From NCBI GenBank assembly GCA_964017045.1, contig OZ024804.1, positions 22,572,537 to 22,636,536 on the forward strand: a stretch of DNA of 64,000 nucleotides, read 5' to 3'. A program made the translations under genes and the position numbers. The notes under the pieces were generated by a model. That model was given only the letters and a program-made list of their open reading frames with translations, ran no database searches and was not told the origin of the DNA. Shown one piece after another: positions 22,879 to 35,655 of this stretch (position 1 is the first letter of the stretch; each line of letters starts with the position of its first letter). This DNA is from Omphiscola glabra. Taxonomy: Eukaryota; Mollusca; Gastropoda; Lymnaeidae.

Positions 22879-23929
22879 CTAACCTCACTGCCTACTATAC
22901 CTAACGCCGTGGCTTACTTTAGTATGACTAATGTATATTATCCACCAAATAATCTCTGAAACACATTACTGCCTAACACACAAACAAAGTATCCGGAAAT
23001 TTGGTCGTATCTTTTTTTTCTGTTTACACGTTGAAATTTCGCGTAAAAATTTCTTTTAAACGCATTATTTTGTTTTACTGTATAGTGCGTTCAAAAAGAA
23101 ATTTGACGAAAATTAGATTCAAACAAATTTCCGGAAACCCACAAACTAATACACCTTACGCTCTAAAACCTACACCTTATTATGTAACATACCTTATCCG
23201 GCAGGCGAATTGATCTCTAAAACACATTACTGCCAAAAAGACCTAGGCTCTAACACAAATAACACTCGAACATAACTTATCTAACACACCTTATGTACCC
23301 CACGCATTACTCTCTCAATCACAAATATGTACCGTATTAAAATATTTTAAAAAAACACCTTATTATTAAAGAATACTTCTATCTGACACGCCATATCCTA
23401 AAACGCTTATTTCTCTAACACACCTTGTTGGAGGGATGGTTCTATGACTTCCTTTTTCGAAAAGGCTGGCGCTTATTAATTCGTTTAGTCGTAACAAGGA
23501 TACAGATTCTAAGAGTCTAAATTATTCTAGATGAGGGGCATAATTAGACATGACACTCCGGGCTCTGGCCAATTTCCAACCCTCCCTAAAATCAAACCCT
23601 GGACAACGTTCAAATCAGAGCGCCACTCGACATAAGCTCTAGCTTATCCAATCTGTTGTGCACGTGCGGCAAGACAAAACGCAATACGGTCACTGGTTTA
23701 TTCAACACACTGTCACCAGAACGTAAGCAGGCACACGCAATGTGCAATTCAATTATTTCAAACACAAGCCAAACCAAGTGTCAATACTGACACATTCCAG
23801 CATGACGTCACTATTTGTCTACTTCAATTAAGTGTTTGGTGCACGCTTTTCAAAAAAATTCATTGCACACTAGAGACAGCACTTAATGGAGATGTTAGTC
23901 ATGTCACGTCATGCTTATGATTCCACGCT
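22879..23929. other. Gene-free AT-rich interval
   Basis: The phrase ATCTCTAAAACACATTACTGCC-like recurs near 22950 and 23212, and loose CTAACACACCTTA words continue, as if from an older, decayed extension of the 33-bp array. Confidence 0.45.
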
Positions 23930-24070
23930 GTTGGGGGTGGAGCAGGGCCAGAGGGCAAGGGTGGAGCAGGGCAAGGGTGGAGCAGGGCCAGGGGGCAGGG
24001 GTTGAGCAGGGCCAGGGGGGAAGGGGTGGTGCAGGGGCCATGGCGGCAGGGGTGGAGCAGGGGGCCACAG
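23930..24070 (+). repeat. G-rich ~24-bp tandem repeat, about 6 copies
   Basis: Unit GGGGGCAGGGGTGGAGCAGG plus GCCA with indels. Confidence 0.85.
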
Positions 24071-24395
24071 TTGGGGGATGAAGGGGACTTAATCAAAGCA
24101 ATATTCCGGCATAAGTAGTTGGATAACATAACATTATTATGATTTTTGTATAAAATAATATGACAGCATGATTATAGTATGAAATACTATAACCTTTAAT
24201 GCGTTTTCATAGACACTGTCCAATAGAGCCCTGTCCACGAGGCCTCTACTAGAAAGGTCTTCATCACGTGACCCCAGTGGTCTTTGGCTGCCTTAATCGG
24301 CACGCCTATTCTATATGGTCTCTTGAGACGCATGTTTCGTGAACAGCCGTTGTGTCCCAACCAATCCCTTCGAAAAGCACATTTTGAAAACGGTA

Positions 24396-24542
24396 GTTCT
24401 ACCCACAACATGGCCCATTGTTGCACACGTTTGGGAGCCCTCGTTCTACCCACAACATGGCCCATTGTTGCACACGTTTGGGAGCCTTAGTTCTACAACA
24501 ACATGGCCCATTGTTGCACACGTTTGGGAGCCCTCGTTCTAC
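24396..24542 (+). repeat. 47-bp tandem repeat, 3.1 copies
   Basis: Copies at 24396, 24443 and 24490 share ACAACATGGCCCATTGTTGC, with a partial copy at 24536. The core ACATGGCCCATTGT is partly palindromic. Confidence 0.94.
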
Positions 24543-25257
24543 CATAAAACAACTCCTCTACCTTAAAAGGACATATCTGTGAGATGTTTTACCTGATCGA
24601 TGCTGTTCCTGTTGTGGTACATTCACTTTCTACACTTGAGAAATATTCCTAGAATGTTCCATAACAAATATGTGATTTTAAGTTAAAATCACCACCGGGC
24701 AATGCCACCACAAGCATTCACTTGCTCGAATGCACAAACTGAATGACAGAATTTCTGTGAATCAATTTTCACCACACCGAAAAACGGGACTGGCACGAGA
24801 CACGTTATCCAAGTATTTCCGGGTCGCAATATCTTATACAGCAGTGGTGCCCGCTCCTGCTCCATGGACCCCCTCTGCCAACGATAAATCTTTGCTGATA
24901 CCAGGTTTTCTTCAGTCCAATCGCTGTTTGGGATATGGCAGCAGGTCTCAACCAAAGACACACACACACAAATAAAAAATCCTACTCCGGTCATTCCCAA
25001 TATGACAGCTGCGCAACAGGAAGTCTATATAGTGAAAGCCAGTGAATGTTATTTTATCACAGGCCTGCGAACTATTGTTCAGAGATTGAGAACCGAAATA
25101 CGCTCTTGAGTGGTATAAAGTGGTTGCATTATTGAATTTGTTTGCCGAAAAAGGGGAAGGGGGGTGAATGACAAGATAAAACCTGGGTGACCCTATTTAA
25201 GAGAACTTGAAAAACGTTATGCAATAGGAGGATTTGTTGGATCTGATCACAGTAGTC
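24543..25257. other. Gene-free interval
   Basis: Near-normal composition with a short CA run near 24958. Overlapping plus and minus frames (24690-25000) show no domain. Confidence 0.45.
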
Positions 25258-25528
25258 AACAGGCAGAGACGGGCAAAACGATAAACGTAGACAGATATAG
25301 TCAGACAGAGACAGACATGCGATAAAAGTAGACAGATGTAGTCAGGCAGAGACAGACAAAACGATAAAAGTAGACAGATGTAGTCATACATAGACGGACA
25401 AAACGATAAACGTAGACAGATGTAGTCAGGCAGAGACAGACATAACGATAAAAGTAGACAGATATAGTCAGGCAGAGACAGACATAACGATAAAAGTAGA
25501 TAGATATAGTCAAGCAGAGACAGAGGCA
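25258..25528 (+). repeat. 42-bp minisatellite, about 6.4 copies
   Basis: Unit contains GCAGAGACAGACATAACGAT and AAAAGTAGACAGATATAGTC. Confidence 0.94.
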
Positions 25529-25595
25529 TATAGAGCTAACCACAGACAGATATACGCTTTTAGACATTTGCAGATATAATAGCGATGGCCAGAGG

Positions 25596-25916
25596 TGAAA
25601 ACACAGAGATAGACAGAGGTGAAAGCATAGAGATAGACTGATAGAGGTGAAAGCATAGAGATAGACTGATAGAGGTGAAAACACAGAGATAGACTGATAG
25701 AGGTGAAAGCATAGAGATAGACTGATAGAGGTGAAAACACAGAGATAGACTGATATAGGTGAAAGCATAGAGATAGACTGATAGAGGTGAAAACACAGAG
25801 ATAGACTGATAGAGGTGAAAGTATAGAGATAGACTGATAGAGGTGAAAAAATTGAGATAGACTGATAGAGGTGAAAAAATAGAGATAGACTGATAGAGGT
25901 GAAAACATAGAGATAC
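25596..25916 (+). repeat. 28-bp minisatellite, about 11.5 copies
   Basis: Unit AGAGATAGACTGATAGAGG plus TGAAAACAC or TGAAAGCAT. The two types alternate through the centre. The Ser/Leu/Phe-rich minus frames are repeat translation. Confidence 0.95.
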
Positions 25917-26449
25917 AGACACGCTGTTAGGTAGAAAAAAAAATACATGAATAATTTAAGGTTGTAATCGCCTCGATAAATATGGAGAGTGGCAGGCTTT
26001 ATAAACTGAAAGTGTGTAGGACCTACGTTTCCCAAATGACAGGGCGTACCTAAAATATGTGACGACTTAGATGAATCTAGGTTGTATGAGCACACGAACT
26101 TCCCTGGTGCCCCCCCCACCCATTTTCATTTAAACCCCCAGGGCAGAATCCGTATTCTCAGCCCCCCCCCTCCCACACCCAACTTATCTGTAAAGTATCG
26201 TCACTTGAAACAAGTTACACGTGTATCTGACCTTCAACAAGAAGACGTCTCAATGGGACGAGTAGAAATATAGTTTCGTACTAGTGAAGTGGACATGAGG
26301 ATACTTGAAACACTTCGGTCTTTTTTAACTTAGGGTACATGGTATCTTGGGGAGGACTGTTATGTTAGGGGATTATCTCTTTGTTGAGTACGTCAGCATT
26401 AGACAAACAAAATGACGCAGAGATCCAGCCACACGGAGACAAACGGATA
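25917..26449. other. Gene-free interval
   Basis: Short C runs near 26110 and 26161. No gene recognised. Confidence 0.5.
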
Positions 26450-26755
26450 GAGTACATCAATCCAAGGGAGACAACAGAGTATCAATGAAAGGGAGACAAG
26501 AGGCTAGAGCGCATCAATGCAAGAGAGACAACAGACTAGAGTGCATCAATGCAAGGGAGACAAATGAATAGGCTTGAGTGCAACAATGCAAGAGAGACAA
26601 CCGACTAGAGTACATCAATGCAAGGGAATCAACAGAGTATCAATGAAAGGGAGACAAGAGGCCAGAGTGCATCAATGCAAGGGAGACATCAGAGTATCAA
26701 TGAAAGGGAGACAAGAGACTAGAATGCATCAATGCAAGGGAGACAATGGAATAGG
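26450..26755 (+). repeat. Compound ~34/26-bp repeat
   Basis: Alternating GCATCAATGCAAGGGAGACA and GAGTATCAATGAAAGGGAGA modules, about 9 copies in total. Confidence 0.88.
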
Positions 26756-28176
26756 CTAGACTATATGGTCCGTTGCTACAATATCAAGGTTTAATAACTC
26801 ACATACAATTTTCTAAAAGGCATACACGACTGATAACTGTTTATTATATAAATAGATATTAAATATGCTCTATATCCTCTAAGGGATCATTTCATATGTG
26901 TCCTCAATGAGATAGTTGGAACCGCTGTGCAGTTTACTTTGTACAACGAGTCCACTTGAGCCAGCTGTGTGCAACAGTTTCTAATGACAAATGACCCCCC
27001 CCCCCTTTTTCTATCCGCCTCTCCACACCACAACCACATACTGACATTATTCCGACGACTAATAAAAAGACAACAATAGAATCTTCCGAAAAGGGATTGG
27101 GGGGGGGGGGCAATAAATTTCAAATGTCATTGAAATGGTAAACAGGCGCTACACCTTATTCGGCGAATGTCAAGGACGTTTGGCGGTTTGTTATAGGTGA
27201 GAAAAGAGCGGTAAGCCATCCAATAAATGTAGGTGAGCTGACAATAAATAATGTAGTTAGTTCTTAGCCAGGGGTTCTAAGCCAGGGGGTTCTTCACCTT
27301 CTGGGGATATAGGAAGAAGTGCAGTGGGGTGCAGGAAGACTTGTAAACTTTTGAAGCAAAAGCAGATCCGGGGGGTGGGGGATGTGAAGGGAAAAAAGTA
27401 AAAAATAAATTGCTAGTTCTTGCTGCCATTGCTAGTTGTTGCAGCCTTTTACACACAAAAATCAGGTTTATTGGCAATTTTATTATATGCAGTAGATGTT
27501 TTCGCGGTGAATTTTGTATGTGCATTATTTGTACGTATGTATTTTTGTTAATTTAAGAAAGAAAAAACGTACTTTTCATTGGTATGGGGGGGGGGGGGTT
27601 TAAATTCCAGCAAAGCTGCAAATGGATTAGTTCTAGAGCCCTGATCTATACGACAAACTAGCAGAAGGCATTGCAGTCATGAGAAAAATGCAGGAAGTGT
27701 GATAATGTTTAGTTGGAAATATTGTTAAATGTGGGCAATGGAAGACGTGTGGTAATATGTGGGAATTGGGGAAGACGTGTGGTAATATGTGGGAATCGAG
27801 GTAATTGTAATATGCAGTCTTTTGGGTTAACATTTTGTAACAGTCCTACCGCTGTCACTGTAATGAAACTACGCCAGGACATAATAAATCCAATATTTGA
27901 TCAGGGACCAAGGATTAATTATGCCACGCGACGTCCAGAAATAGCTGAGCGGTTTGGTGCACACCGGTTAACATAGGAACCCCCCCGCCCTCAAGCTGAT
28001 AACAGCAGCGATAAGATGGCTGAGTTGTCACACATACACGGTTGATAACACAGTGAAATTAAGGTTGAGTTGTCCCACAAGGACACCACGTGATTTCATG
28101 TGGGAACTACATGCACTTCCGACTAATGCTGGTCGGCTTAAGTCAAATGAGTATATTTTATTTTAAGAAGACAGCT
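26756..28176. other. Gene-free interval
   Basis: Contains C/G runs at about 26997-27005, 27101-27110 and 27586-27598, a small duplication (GTGTGGTAATATGTGGGAAT, near 27750) and no supported gene. Confidence 0.5.
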
Positions 28177-28524
28177 CTGCTAGGAGAAACTTTTAGTCGA
28201 ATATCTTGCTAGACAAGTGTTGAGATCTGCTAGGAGAAACTTGTAGTCGACTATCTTGCTAGACAAGTGTTGAGATTTCCTAGGAGAAACTTGTAGTCGA
28301 ATATCTTGCTAGACAAGTGTTATGAGCTGCTAGGAGAAACTTGTAGTCGAATATCTTGCTAGACAAGTGTTATGATCTGCTAAGAGAAACTTGTAGTCGA
28401 ATATCTTGCTGGACAAGTGTTGAGATTGCCTAGGAGAAACTTGTAGTCGAATATCTTGCTAGACAAGTGTTGAGATCTGCTAGGAGAAACTTGTAGTCGA
28501 ATATCTTGCTGGACAAGTGTTGAG
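28177..28524 (+). repeat. 50-bp minisatellite, 7 copies
   Basis: Unit contains CTGCTAGGAGAAACTTGTAG and TCGAATATCTTGCTAGACAA. Very few substitutions (CTAGAC/CTGGAC). Confidence 0.96.
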
Positions 28525-28723
28525 AACGAAATAGTGTTTGGAATAAGATGAACTCTCGGGTATAGTCTCTGTAACATTTAATTAGCCGGACAATGTCGTA
28601 GAACGCACCGCGTCATTACCGAGTTCTGGTTACATGTAGGGTCCAACAGTAACGGGTAACATCGTATGGAACGCAGAATATACAGCGTGCACCCACATAT
28701 AGGGATTTGCATGCACCTACATG

Positions 28724-28840
28724 TAGTGAGGACTACACTACAGTCCGAGGGAACTATCCAGTGAGGACTACACTACAGTCCGATGGAACTGCCCAATGTG
28801 GACTACGCTACAGACCGAGGAAACTGTCGAGTGTGGACTA
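28724..28840 (+). repeat. 35-bp tandem repeat, 3.3 copies
   Basis: Unit GTGAGGACTACACTACAGTC plus CGAGGGAACT. Confidence 0.9.
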
Positions 28841-28934
28841 CATAAGAATGGTGTGTAGATTATTTTATGGCTACCAACTGTAGCAATGTCTGGAGAAACA
28901 ATGTTGTATGGAGGATAACTGCAAGAAAACGCCA

Positions 28935-29272
28935 GACAGGTAGAGAGGTCCACTGAAAGTGAACAGACAGGTAGAGTGGTCCACTGAAAGTCAACAGGCA
29001 GGTAGAGAGGTCCACTGAAACAGACAGGTAAAGAGGTCCACTGAAACAGACAGGTAAAGAGGTCCACTGAAAGTCAACAGACAGGTAGAGAGGTCCACTG
29101 AAAGTCAACAGACAGGTAGAGAGGTCCACTGAAAGTCAACAGACAGGTAGAGAGGTCCACTGAAAGTCAACAGACAGGTAGAGAGGTCTACTGAATGTCA
29201 ACAGACAGGTAGAGAGGTCCACTGAAAGTCAACAGACAGGTAGAGAGGTCTACTGAATGTCAACAGACAGGC
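28935..29272 (+). repeat. 31-bp minisatellite, about 11 copies
   Basis: Unit AGACAGGTAGAGAGGTCCAC plus TGAAAGTCAAC. Two short copies (near 29020-29045) lack part of AAGTCAAC. Confidence 0.95.
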
Positions 29273-29614
29273 AGGGGAAACGTGAAGGGGCATAAATGGA
29301 CAATATCCTCATAGAAGGACAAATGTGTGCTCGTTTTTGTGAATATATATAGGGTGAGAGCAAAGAGTAATTGTTTACTCACCACATGTTATATTAGTGG
29401 TAACGAATAATGAAATGAGCACAACGTGCTACAGACATTAGAATGGAAAGTGTTTTATGTTAATCTTATTAAACCTATTTACCCCCCCCCCCCCCCCCGG
29501 GTCTGTAACCAGTTGAGATTAAGGTATGTGAGTCACACGTAAGTAGCAGTATCTACTGGACACACTGGCTGAGTTTAAACAATAGCATTGATACACACAA
29601 GACAAAAACGGCAA

Positions 29615-31512
29615 CGTTATGTGTCTCAGTGTGGTAGAATGAGAGCATGTCATGTGTCTCAGTGTGGCAGAATGAGAGCATGTCATGTGTCTCAGTGTGG
29701 CAGAATGAGATGTCATGTGTCTCAGTGTGGCAGAATGAGATGGCATGTGTCTCAGTGTGGCAGAATGAGAGCATGTCATGTGTCTCAGTGTGGCAGAATG
29801 AGATGTCATGTGTCTCAGTGTGGCAGAATGAGATGTCATGTGTCTCAGTGTGGCAGAATGAGAGCATGTCATGTGTCTCAGTGTGGCAGAATGAGATGGC
29901 ATGTGTCTCAGTGTGGCAGAATGAGAGCATGTCATGTGTCTCAGTGTGGCAGAATGAGATGTCATGTGTCTCAGTGTGGCAGAATGAGAGCATGTCATGT
30001 GTCTCAGTGTGGCAGCATGAGATGTCATGTGTCTCAGTGTGGCAGAATGAGAGCATGTCATGTGTCTCAGTGTGGCAGAATGAGATGTCATGTGTCTCAG
30101 TGTGGCAGAATGAGAGCATGTCATGTGTCTCAGTGTGGCAGAATGAGATGTCATGTGTCTCAGTGTGGCAGAATGAGATGTCATGTGTCTCAGTGTGGCA
30201 GAGTGAGATGTCATGTGTCTCAGTGTGGCAGAATGAGATGTCATGTGTCTCAGTGTGGCAGAATGAGATGTCATGTGTCTCAGTGTGGCAGAATGAGATG
30301 TCATGTGTCTCAGTGTGGCAGAATGAGAGCATGTGTCTCAGTGTGGCAGAATGAGATGTCATGTGTCTCAGTGTGGCAGAATGAGATGTCATGTGTCTCA
30401 GTGTGGCAGAATGAGATGTCATGTGTCTCAGTGTGGCAGAATGAGATGTCATGTGTCTCAGTGTGGCAGAATGAGATGTCATGTGTCTCAGTGTGGCAGA
30501 ATGAGATGGCATGTGTCTCAGTGTGGTAGAATGAGAGCATTTCATGTGTCTCAGTGTGGCAGAATGAGAGCATGTCATGTGTCTCAGTGTGGCAGAATGA
30601 GATGTCATGTGCCTCAGTGTGGCAGAATGAGATGTCATGTGTCTCAGTGTGGCAGAATGAGAGCATGTCATGTGTCTCAGTGTGGCAGAATGAGATGGCA
30701 TGTGTCTCAGTGTGGCAGAATGAGAGCATGTCATGTGTCTCAGTGTGGCAGAATGAGATGTCATGTGTCTCAGTGTGGCAGAATGAGATGTCATGTGTCT
30801 CAGTGTGGCAGAATGAGAGCATGTCATGTGTCTCAGTGTGGCAGAATGAGATGTCATGTGTCTCAGTGTGGCAGAATGAGATGTCATGTGTCTCAGTGTG
30901 GCAGAGTGAGATGTCATGTGTCTCAGTGTGGCAGAATGAGATGTCATGTGTCTCAGTGTGGCAGAGTGAGATGTCATGTGTCTCAGTGTGGCAGAATGAG
31001 ATGTCATGTGTCTCAGTGTGGCAGAATGAGATGTCATGTGTCTCAGTGTGGCAGAATGAGATGTCATGTGTCTCAGTGTGGCAGAATGAGATGTCATGTG
31101 TCTCAGTGTGGCAGAATGAGATGGCATGTGTCTCAGTGTGGCAGAATGAGATGGCATGTGTCTCAATTTTGCAGAATGAGATGTCATGTGTCTCAGTGTG
31201 GCAGAATGAGATGTCATGTGTCTCAGTGTGGCAGAATGAGATGTCATGTGTCTCAGTGTGGCAGAGTGAGATGTCATGTGTCCCAGTGTGGCAGAATGAG
31301 ATGTCATGTGTCTCAGTGTGGCAGAATGAGATGGCATGTGTCTCAGTGTGGCAGAATGAGATGTCATGTGTCTCAGTGTGGCAGAATGAGATGGCATGTG
31401 TCTCAGTGTGGCAGAATGAGATGTCATGTGTCTCAGTGTGGCAGAATGAGATGTCATGTGTCTCAGTGTGGCAGAATGAGATGTCATGTGTCTCAGTGTG
31501 GCAGAATGAGAG
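29615..31512 (+). repeat. 30/33-bp minisatellite, about 62 copies (1.9 kb)
   Basis: Unit CATGTGTCTCAGTGTGGCAG plus AATGAGATGT. A 33-bp variant carries AGAGCATGT. The 33-bp form is interspersed at 29.6-30.1 and 30.5-30.85 kb and absent from about 30.9 kb to the end. Both unit lengths are multiples of three, so a 644-codon minus ORF and several long plus ORFs are open, but they are repeat translation. TCTCA...TGAGA in each unit can form a small hairpin. Confidence 0.97.
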
Positions 31513-31736
31513 TATGTTCTTCAACAAGCGGCCGTTTATCTACTTCCTACTCGGACAGCACACATACCTAAAGTACGGTAATGACGTCAGCCTCTAAAAT
31601 GTAATGGTTAACTCATGTCTGCCAGGGTGTCGATTCATAAATCTAAACATGAATGATTGAAAAGGAATTCAGTGCATAGGTTATTGATATAAATCGATAT
31701 CACTGTTCATACTTGACATGGTATTGACATAGTGGG

Positions 31737-32276
31737 CTGCGTGGAGTTACTTTAAGCTCTGCGGCCTGCTATGTTCTAAAGCTGCGTGGAGTTACTTTAA
31801 GCTCTGTGTCCTGCTATGTTCTAAAGCTGCGTGGAGTTACTTTAAGCTCTGTGTCCTGCTATGTTCTAAAGCTGCGTGGAGTTACTTTAAGCTCTGTGTC
31901 CTGCTATGTTCTAAAGCTGCGTGGAGTTACTTTAAGCTCTGTGTCCTGCTATGTTCTAAAGCTGCGTGGAGTTACTTTAAGCTCTGTGTCCTGCTATGTT
32001 CTAAAGCTGCGTGGAGTTACTTTAAGCTCTGTGTCCTGCTATGTTCTAAAGCTGCGTGGGGTTACTTTAAGCTCTGTGTCCTGCTATGTTCTAAAGCTGC
32101 GTGGAGTTACTTTAAGCTCTGTGTCCTGCTATGTTCTAAAGCTGCGTGGAGTTACTTTAAGCTCTGTGTCCTGCAATGTTCTAAAGCTGCGTGGAGTTAC
32201 TTTAAGCTCTGTGTCCTGCTATGTTCTAAAGCTGCGTGGAGTTACTTTAATCTCTGTGTCCTGCTATGTTGTAAAA
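31737..32276 (+). repeat. 45-bp minisatellite, 12 copies
   Basis: Unit CTGCGTGGAGTTACTTTAAG plus CTCTGTGTCCTGCTATGTTC. Almost perfect, with single substitutions in copies at about 32060, 32174 and 32250. It is open as a 15-residue repeat on the plus strand. Confidence 0.97.
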
Positions 32277-32882
32277 CCAAACGAGATAAATGTATTAATT
32301 TTAGAAATAGTTTGTAGTTAAAAAAACATACGTTTGACTGTTACGTAATAACGTATTTGACTGTCCAGGACGAGGTGCTTGAATTGATTTCCTTTCACAG
32401 GTGACACCAGTTGATCTTCACCAGACATGTCATTTATGAAAGTTCCGATGACAATTGCAGGTGAATGTCACCACTTATCTATACCCCAACATCCGCATTC
32501 CGCTGTATCAGCACGCCGGGGGGGGGGGGGGGGGATGTCTAGATCAGTGACTCTCAGCTCTGGTCTTAATGGGACAAACATCGAATTTCCGATTGCCACG
32601 ACAAGTAGAAATGGGTCAGAAGATTAACGAGGGAATCATTTCTGATTTTTGGTTATAAAGAAACTCTTCATATCAATGTCAGTGGTTTTAATGAAGTAAA
32701 TTACTAACTAAACAGTTTGACACAAGATAAGGGTCATGTCAGTCAGTTTAAGAACCACCGGTTCAGATCATTGAGATAACCTTGTGTCGGGGATAATTTA
32801 ATGGCGTCCTGACGTAATGGTAACAACAAGCATCCTGTTATCTGGAACTTGGTTATTGTAAATCTTTGCTCTCTCCTTATAA
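32277..32882. other. Gene-free interval
   Basis: Holds a 17-G run at 32518-32534. Nothing else recognised. Confidence 0.5.
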
Positions 32883-33075
32883 GGTAAATTAAGGATGACA
32901 TGAGTCAGGGATAGTGTCAGTAAGTTAGGGATAACATGAGAAAGTGTGGTGTCAGATAAGCTAGGAATAACATGAGGCATGGATAATGTCGGGTAAGTTA
33001 GGAATAACATGCGGCATGGGTAATGTCAGGTAAGTTAGGAATAAAATGCGAGACAGTGGTGGTGTTAGGTAAGTC
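32883..33075 (+). repeat. Degenerate 32-34-bp repeat, about 5-6 copies
   Basis: Recurring AAGTTAGGAATAACATGAG and GGATAATGTCAGGT words. Confidence 0.85.
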
Positions 33076-33084
33076 TGTAACGTA

Positions 33085-33215
33085 GTCCAAATTTATTGTC
33101 ACTAGATTGTTCCTGTTTTATTATCATTAGATTGATCAAAATGTATTGTCACTAGATTGGTCCAATTTTACTGTCACTAGAGTGTTCCAATTCTATTGTT
33201 ACTTGATAGATCCGA
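33085..33215 (+). repeat. Degenerate 28-30-bp repeat, about 4 copies
   Basis: Recurring TATTGTCACTAGATTGGTCC words. Confidence 0.82.
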
Positions 33216-34977
33216 TGTTCAGTCTCTATATTTTCAGCAGTTTGAAAGTAAGTTTTGTAAACTCAATAAAATGTGTTAAGCTGGTATAGAGCAGTGACAC
33301 GGTCTAGGTCATAGGTGAAGGACGTCACTTTGTTGATAAAAATATAATGGTGGGGTTTGTTGCTAATTTATTTTTTTGCTATTTGGGGTGGGGGTGGTGG
33401 GGAGGGGGGAGTTCTCATTCATTAGAGTCGTCTAGAGCATCAAGGAACACTTGAACTAGAAATGTTTGAAATGATTTGGACACATTAGGGCGTGTATGCT
33501 TGGATTACTGGCCTCCACGTAAGTGATAAACATCGCTAGCTCCGGGCACGCGACTCGACCACGCGGGAGATGTACCGTGCAAACACGTCACTACACGGGT
33601 GGTGGGGAGAGAATTGTGCTTTATGGAACAGAAGAATAAATCATCAGAGGTTCTAGGACATTATATGAAATACTCCATGCCTTAATATCCCGTGTTGCGT
33701 ACGCCCCAGTAGCCATAGTTTGAGATCTCCAGGGTTTCCACTAAATGTCCCCTTCCCCAGATGCTGGTTAAGTAATGGGAGACTCCCCCCCAAAACTCAA
33801 ACAACAAAACGCTCTGTTATTGATCGGCATAATCAAATCCCGGGTTGGGCGATGGGGGAGGGGGTAGCTCTTTGACTGGCCCACTGGAGGCTGAGCTTGT
33901 CCCTAATAAAGCGCCTGTGTGATTTGGGAACACAGGGCCACAAACACAAGAGATCAGCGATAACACAGGAGGTGGGCTGGTCGAGGTGGGCCTGGGGCGT
34001 CCAGTTAGTGAGATTTCTTGCACATTTGGGGGGGGGGGAGTAGGGAGTAAGCGTAGATAAAAAAAACAACTTTTAGTAATATTTGCTAAACATAATATTA
34101 CATTTGTAGTTTATATTTGTAGTAGAGCTGAAGGGCCAGCTAAGTGGATAAATCCTTCCATAGACCAGGCTTTACTCCTTACTTAAACAATTTAATTTCC
34201 TTCAGTGCCCACACCAGAATCATAAAAAAATAATATCATTTTCTTTCCAATATATAATAACGGCAACGGGTTGATCAACAAGACTTGGAGGAATGAATGA
34301 TCAGGCGCCAGTTTTGACAACCCAGGTTTTTCGAACAACCCAGGTTATTCTAACAACCGAGGTGTTTCTCGGATGAAGCACCGAGTCTCCACTTCTGTTT
34401 TACTATATTCATTAATTTCATAATTATATCTAAGCGAAGTCGAGCACACAGTCATAGAAATTACCACACCTCAACTTAAAGGACAAGACTAGGTCAAGTA
34501 GAAAACATGAGTCACATCCGACCCCCACATTACACATCTAACTACACACTCGAAGTTACACGAAAAAATAAAATACTACAGAACCCCGGAATTAGAACTC
34601 TAAAACTATTTAATGTCATTGTACATGTATTCATTTGAGATTATAAAACTAAGTTACTCGAACTCTCTTGGCAGACCTTCACCTTCACCACGCCACGTTC
34701 CCATTGTTGAAGTGCAACCATAAACAAATTTATTTTGGTTAAAATGAGCAACCCTAACACAACCCCCACTCCAATGCAAACATAGGACGGAAATAGAAAC
34801 AGGAAAAATGAAAACTTATTTCGCCAAGGCCAAGGACAGTTCTCCGCCATGAATGAACGCACATGTGCGTAGGCTTGGGAGTGTCTTGGATTACTTCCGG
34901 TTGCGTTTCCACGCTACGCTTGGTTTTTCCCGTTTTTTTTTTTCTTTTTTAACTTTAGCGGGTGCATTTTAAAATAG
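33216..34977. other. Gene-free interval
   Basis: Includes a 22-bp triplet of ACAACCCAGGTTTTTC-like words (34312-34366) and G-rich patches at 33385-33410 and 34028-34038. Two minus frames at 33820-34070 overlap each other without motifs. Confidence 0.5.
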
Positions 34978-35250
34978 TACACATGGAGCCAAATTTTCAA
35001 AGGCAAACAGGACACATGGAGCCAACTTTTCAAAGGCTAACAGGACACATTGAACCAACTTCTCAAAGGCAATCAGGACACAAGGAGACAACTTTTCAAA
35101 GGCAATCAGGACACAAGGAGCCAACTTTTCAAAGGCAATCAGGTCACAAGAAGCCAAGTTTTCAAAGGCAAACAGGATACATTGAACCAACTTTTCAAAG
35201 AAAATCAGGACACAAGGAGCCAACTTTTCAAAGACAATCAGGAAACAGAC
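34978..35250 (+). repeat. 33-bp minisatellite, about 8 copies
   Basis: Unit CAAGGAGCCAACTTTTCAAA plus GGCAATCAGGACA. Confidence 0.96.
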
Positions 35251-35261
35251 ATGAGGGAGAA

Positions 35262-35385
35262 TATGGAGGTATAGAATATGGCGGGATAGAATATGGAGGG
35301 ATAGAATATGGAGGGATCGAATATTGAGGGATAGAATATGGAGGGATAAATTATGGAGGGAGAGATTATGGAGGGAAAGATACAA
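35262..35385 (+). repeat. 15-bp tandem repeat, about 8 copies
   Basis: Unit GGAGGGATAGAATAT with late variants GGAGAGATTATGGA. It lies next to the 33-bp array. Confidence 0.93.
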
Positions 35386-35595
35386 CGGTACCTTGTTGAC
35401 ATGGAGGAATAGATACAACTGTCTTGCTGACGTTGTAAATCGATTTTCACCATATACTTTAAGCTTTCAAAGAAGGTGGTATAAGGATGATTGAATGTGT
35501 GCGAAACTCGGCCCACGGGCATCACATGGTCACCCAAGTCCTGCTCTTCAGCGTCTTTTCCAGGTCTCACGACCACTTAGTTTTACAAAGACATA

Positions 35596-35599
35596 TATA

Positions 35600-35635
<36 letters not shown>

Positions 35636-35655
35636 TTGTGTGTGTGTGTTTATGT
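35596..35655 (+). repeat. (TA)n/(TG)n microsatellite
   Basis: About 20 bp of TA followed by about 35 bp of TG with two interruptions. Confidence 0.95.

Noticed and set aside
24196..24465. 89-codon minus ORF with LKRPYRIGVPIKAAKDHWG
   Set aside because: Looks protein-like over a short stretch, but there is no family I recognise, it ends inside a 47-bp array and no splice partner was found.
29553..31487. 644-codon minus-strand ORF (SHSATLRHMT repeats) as a gene
   Set aside because: It is the 30/33-bp minisatellite read in frame. Comparable ORFs exist on the other strand, and there are no splice signals or flanking unique domain.
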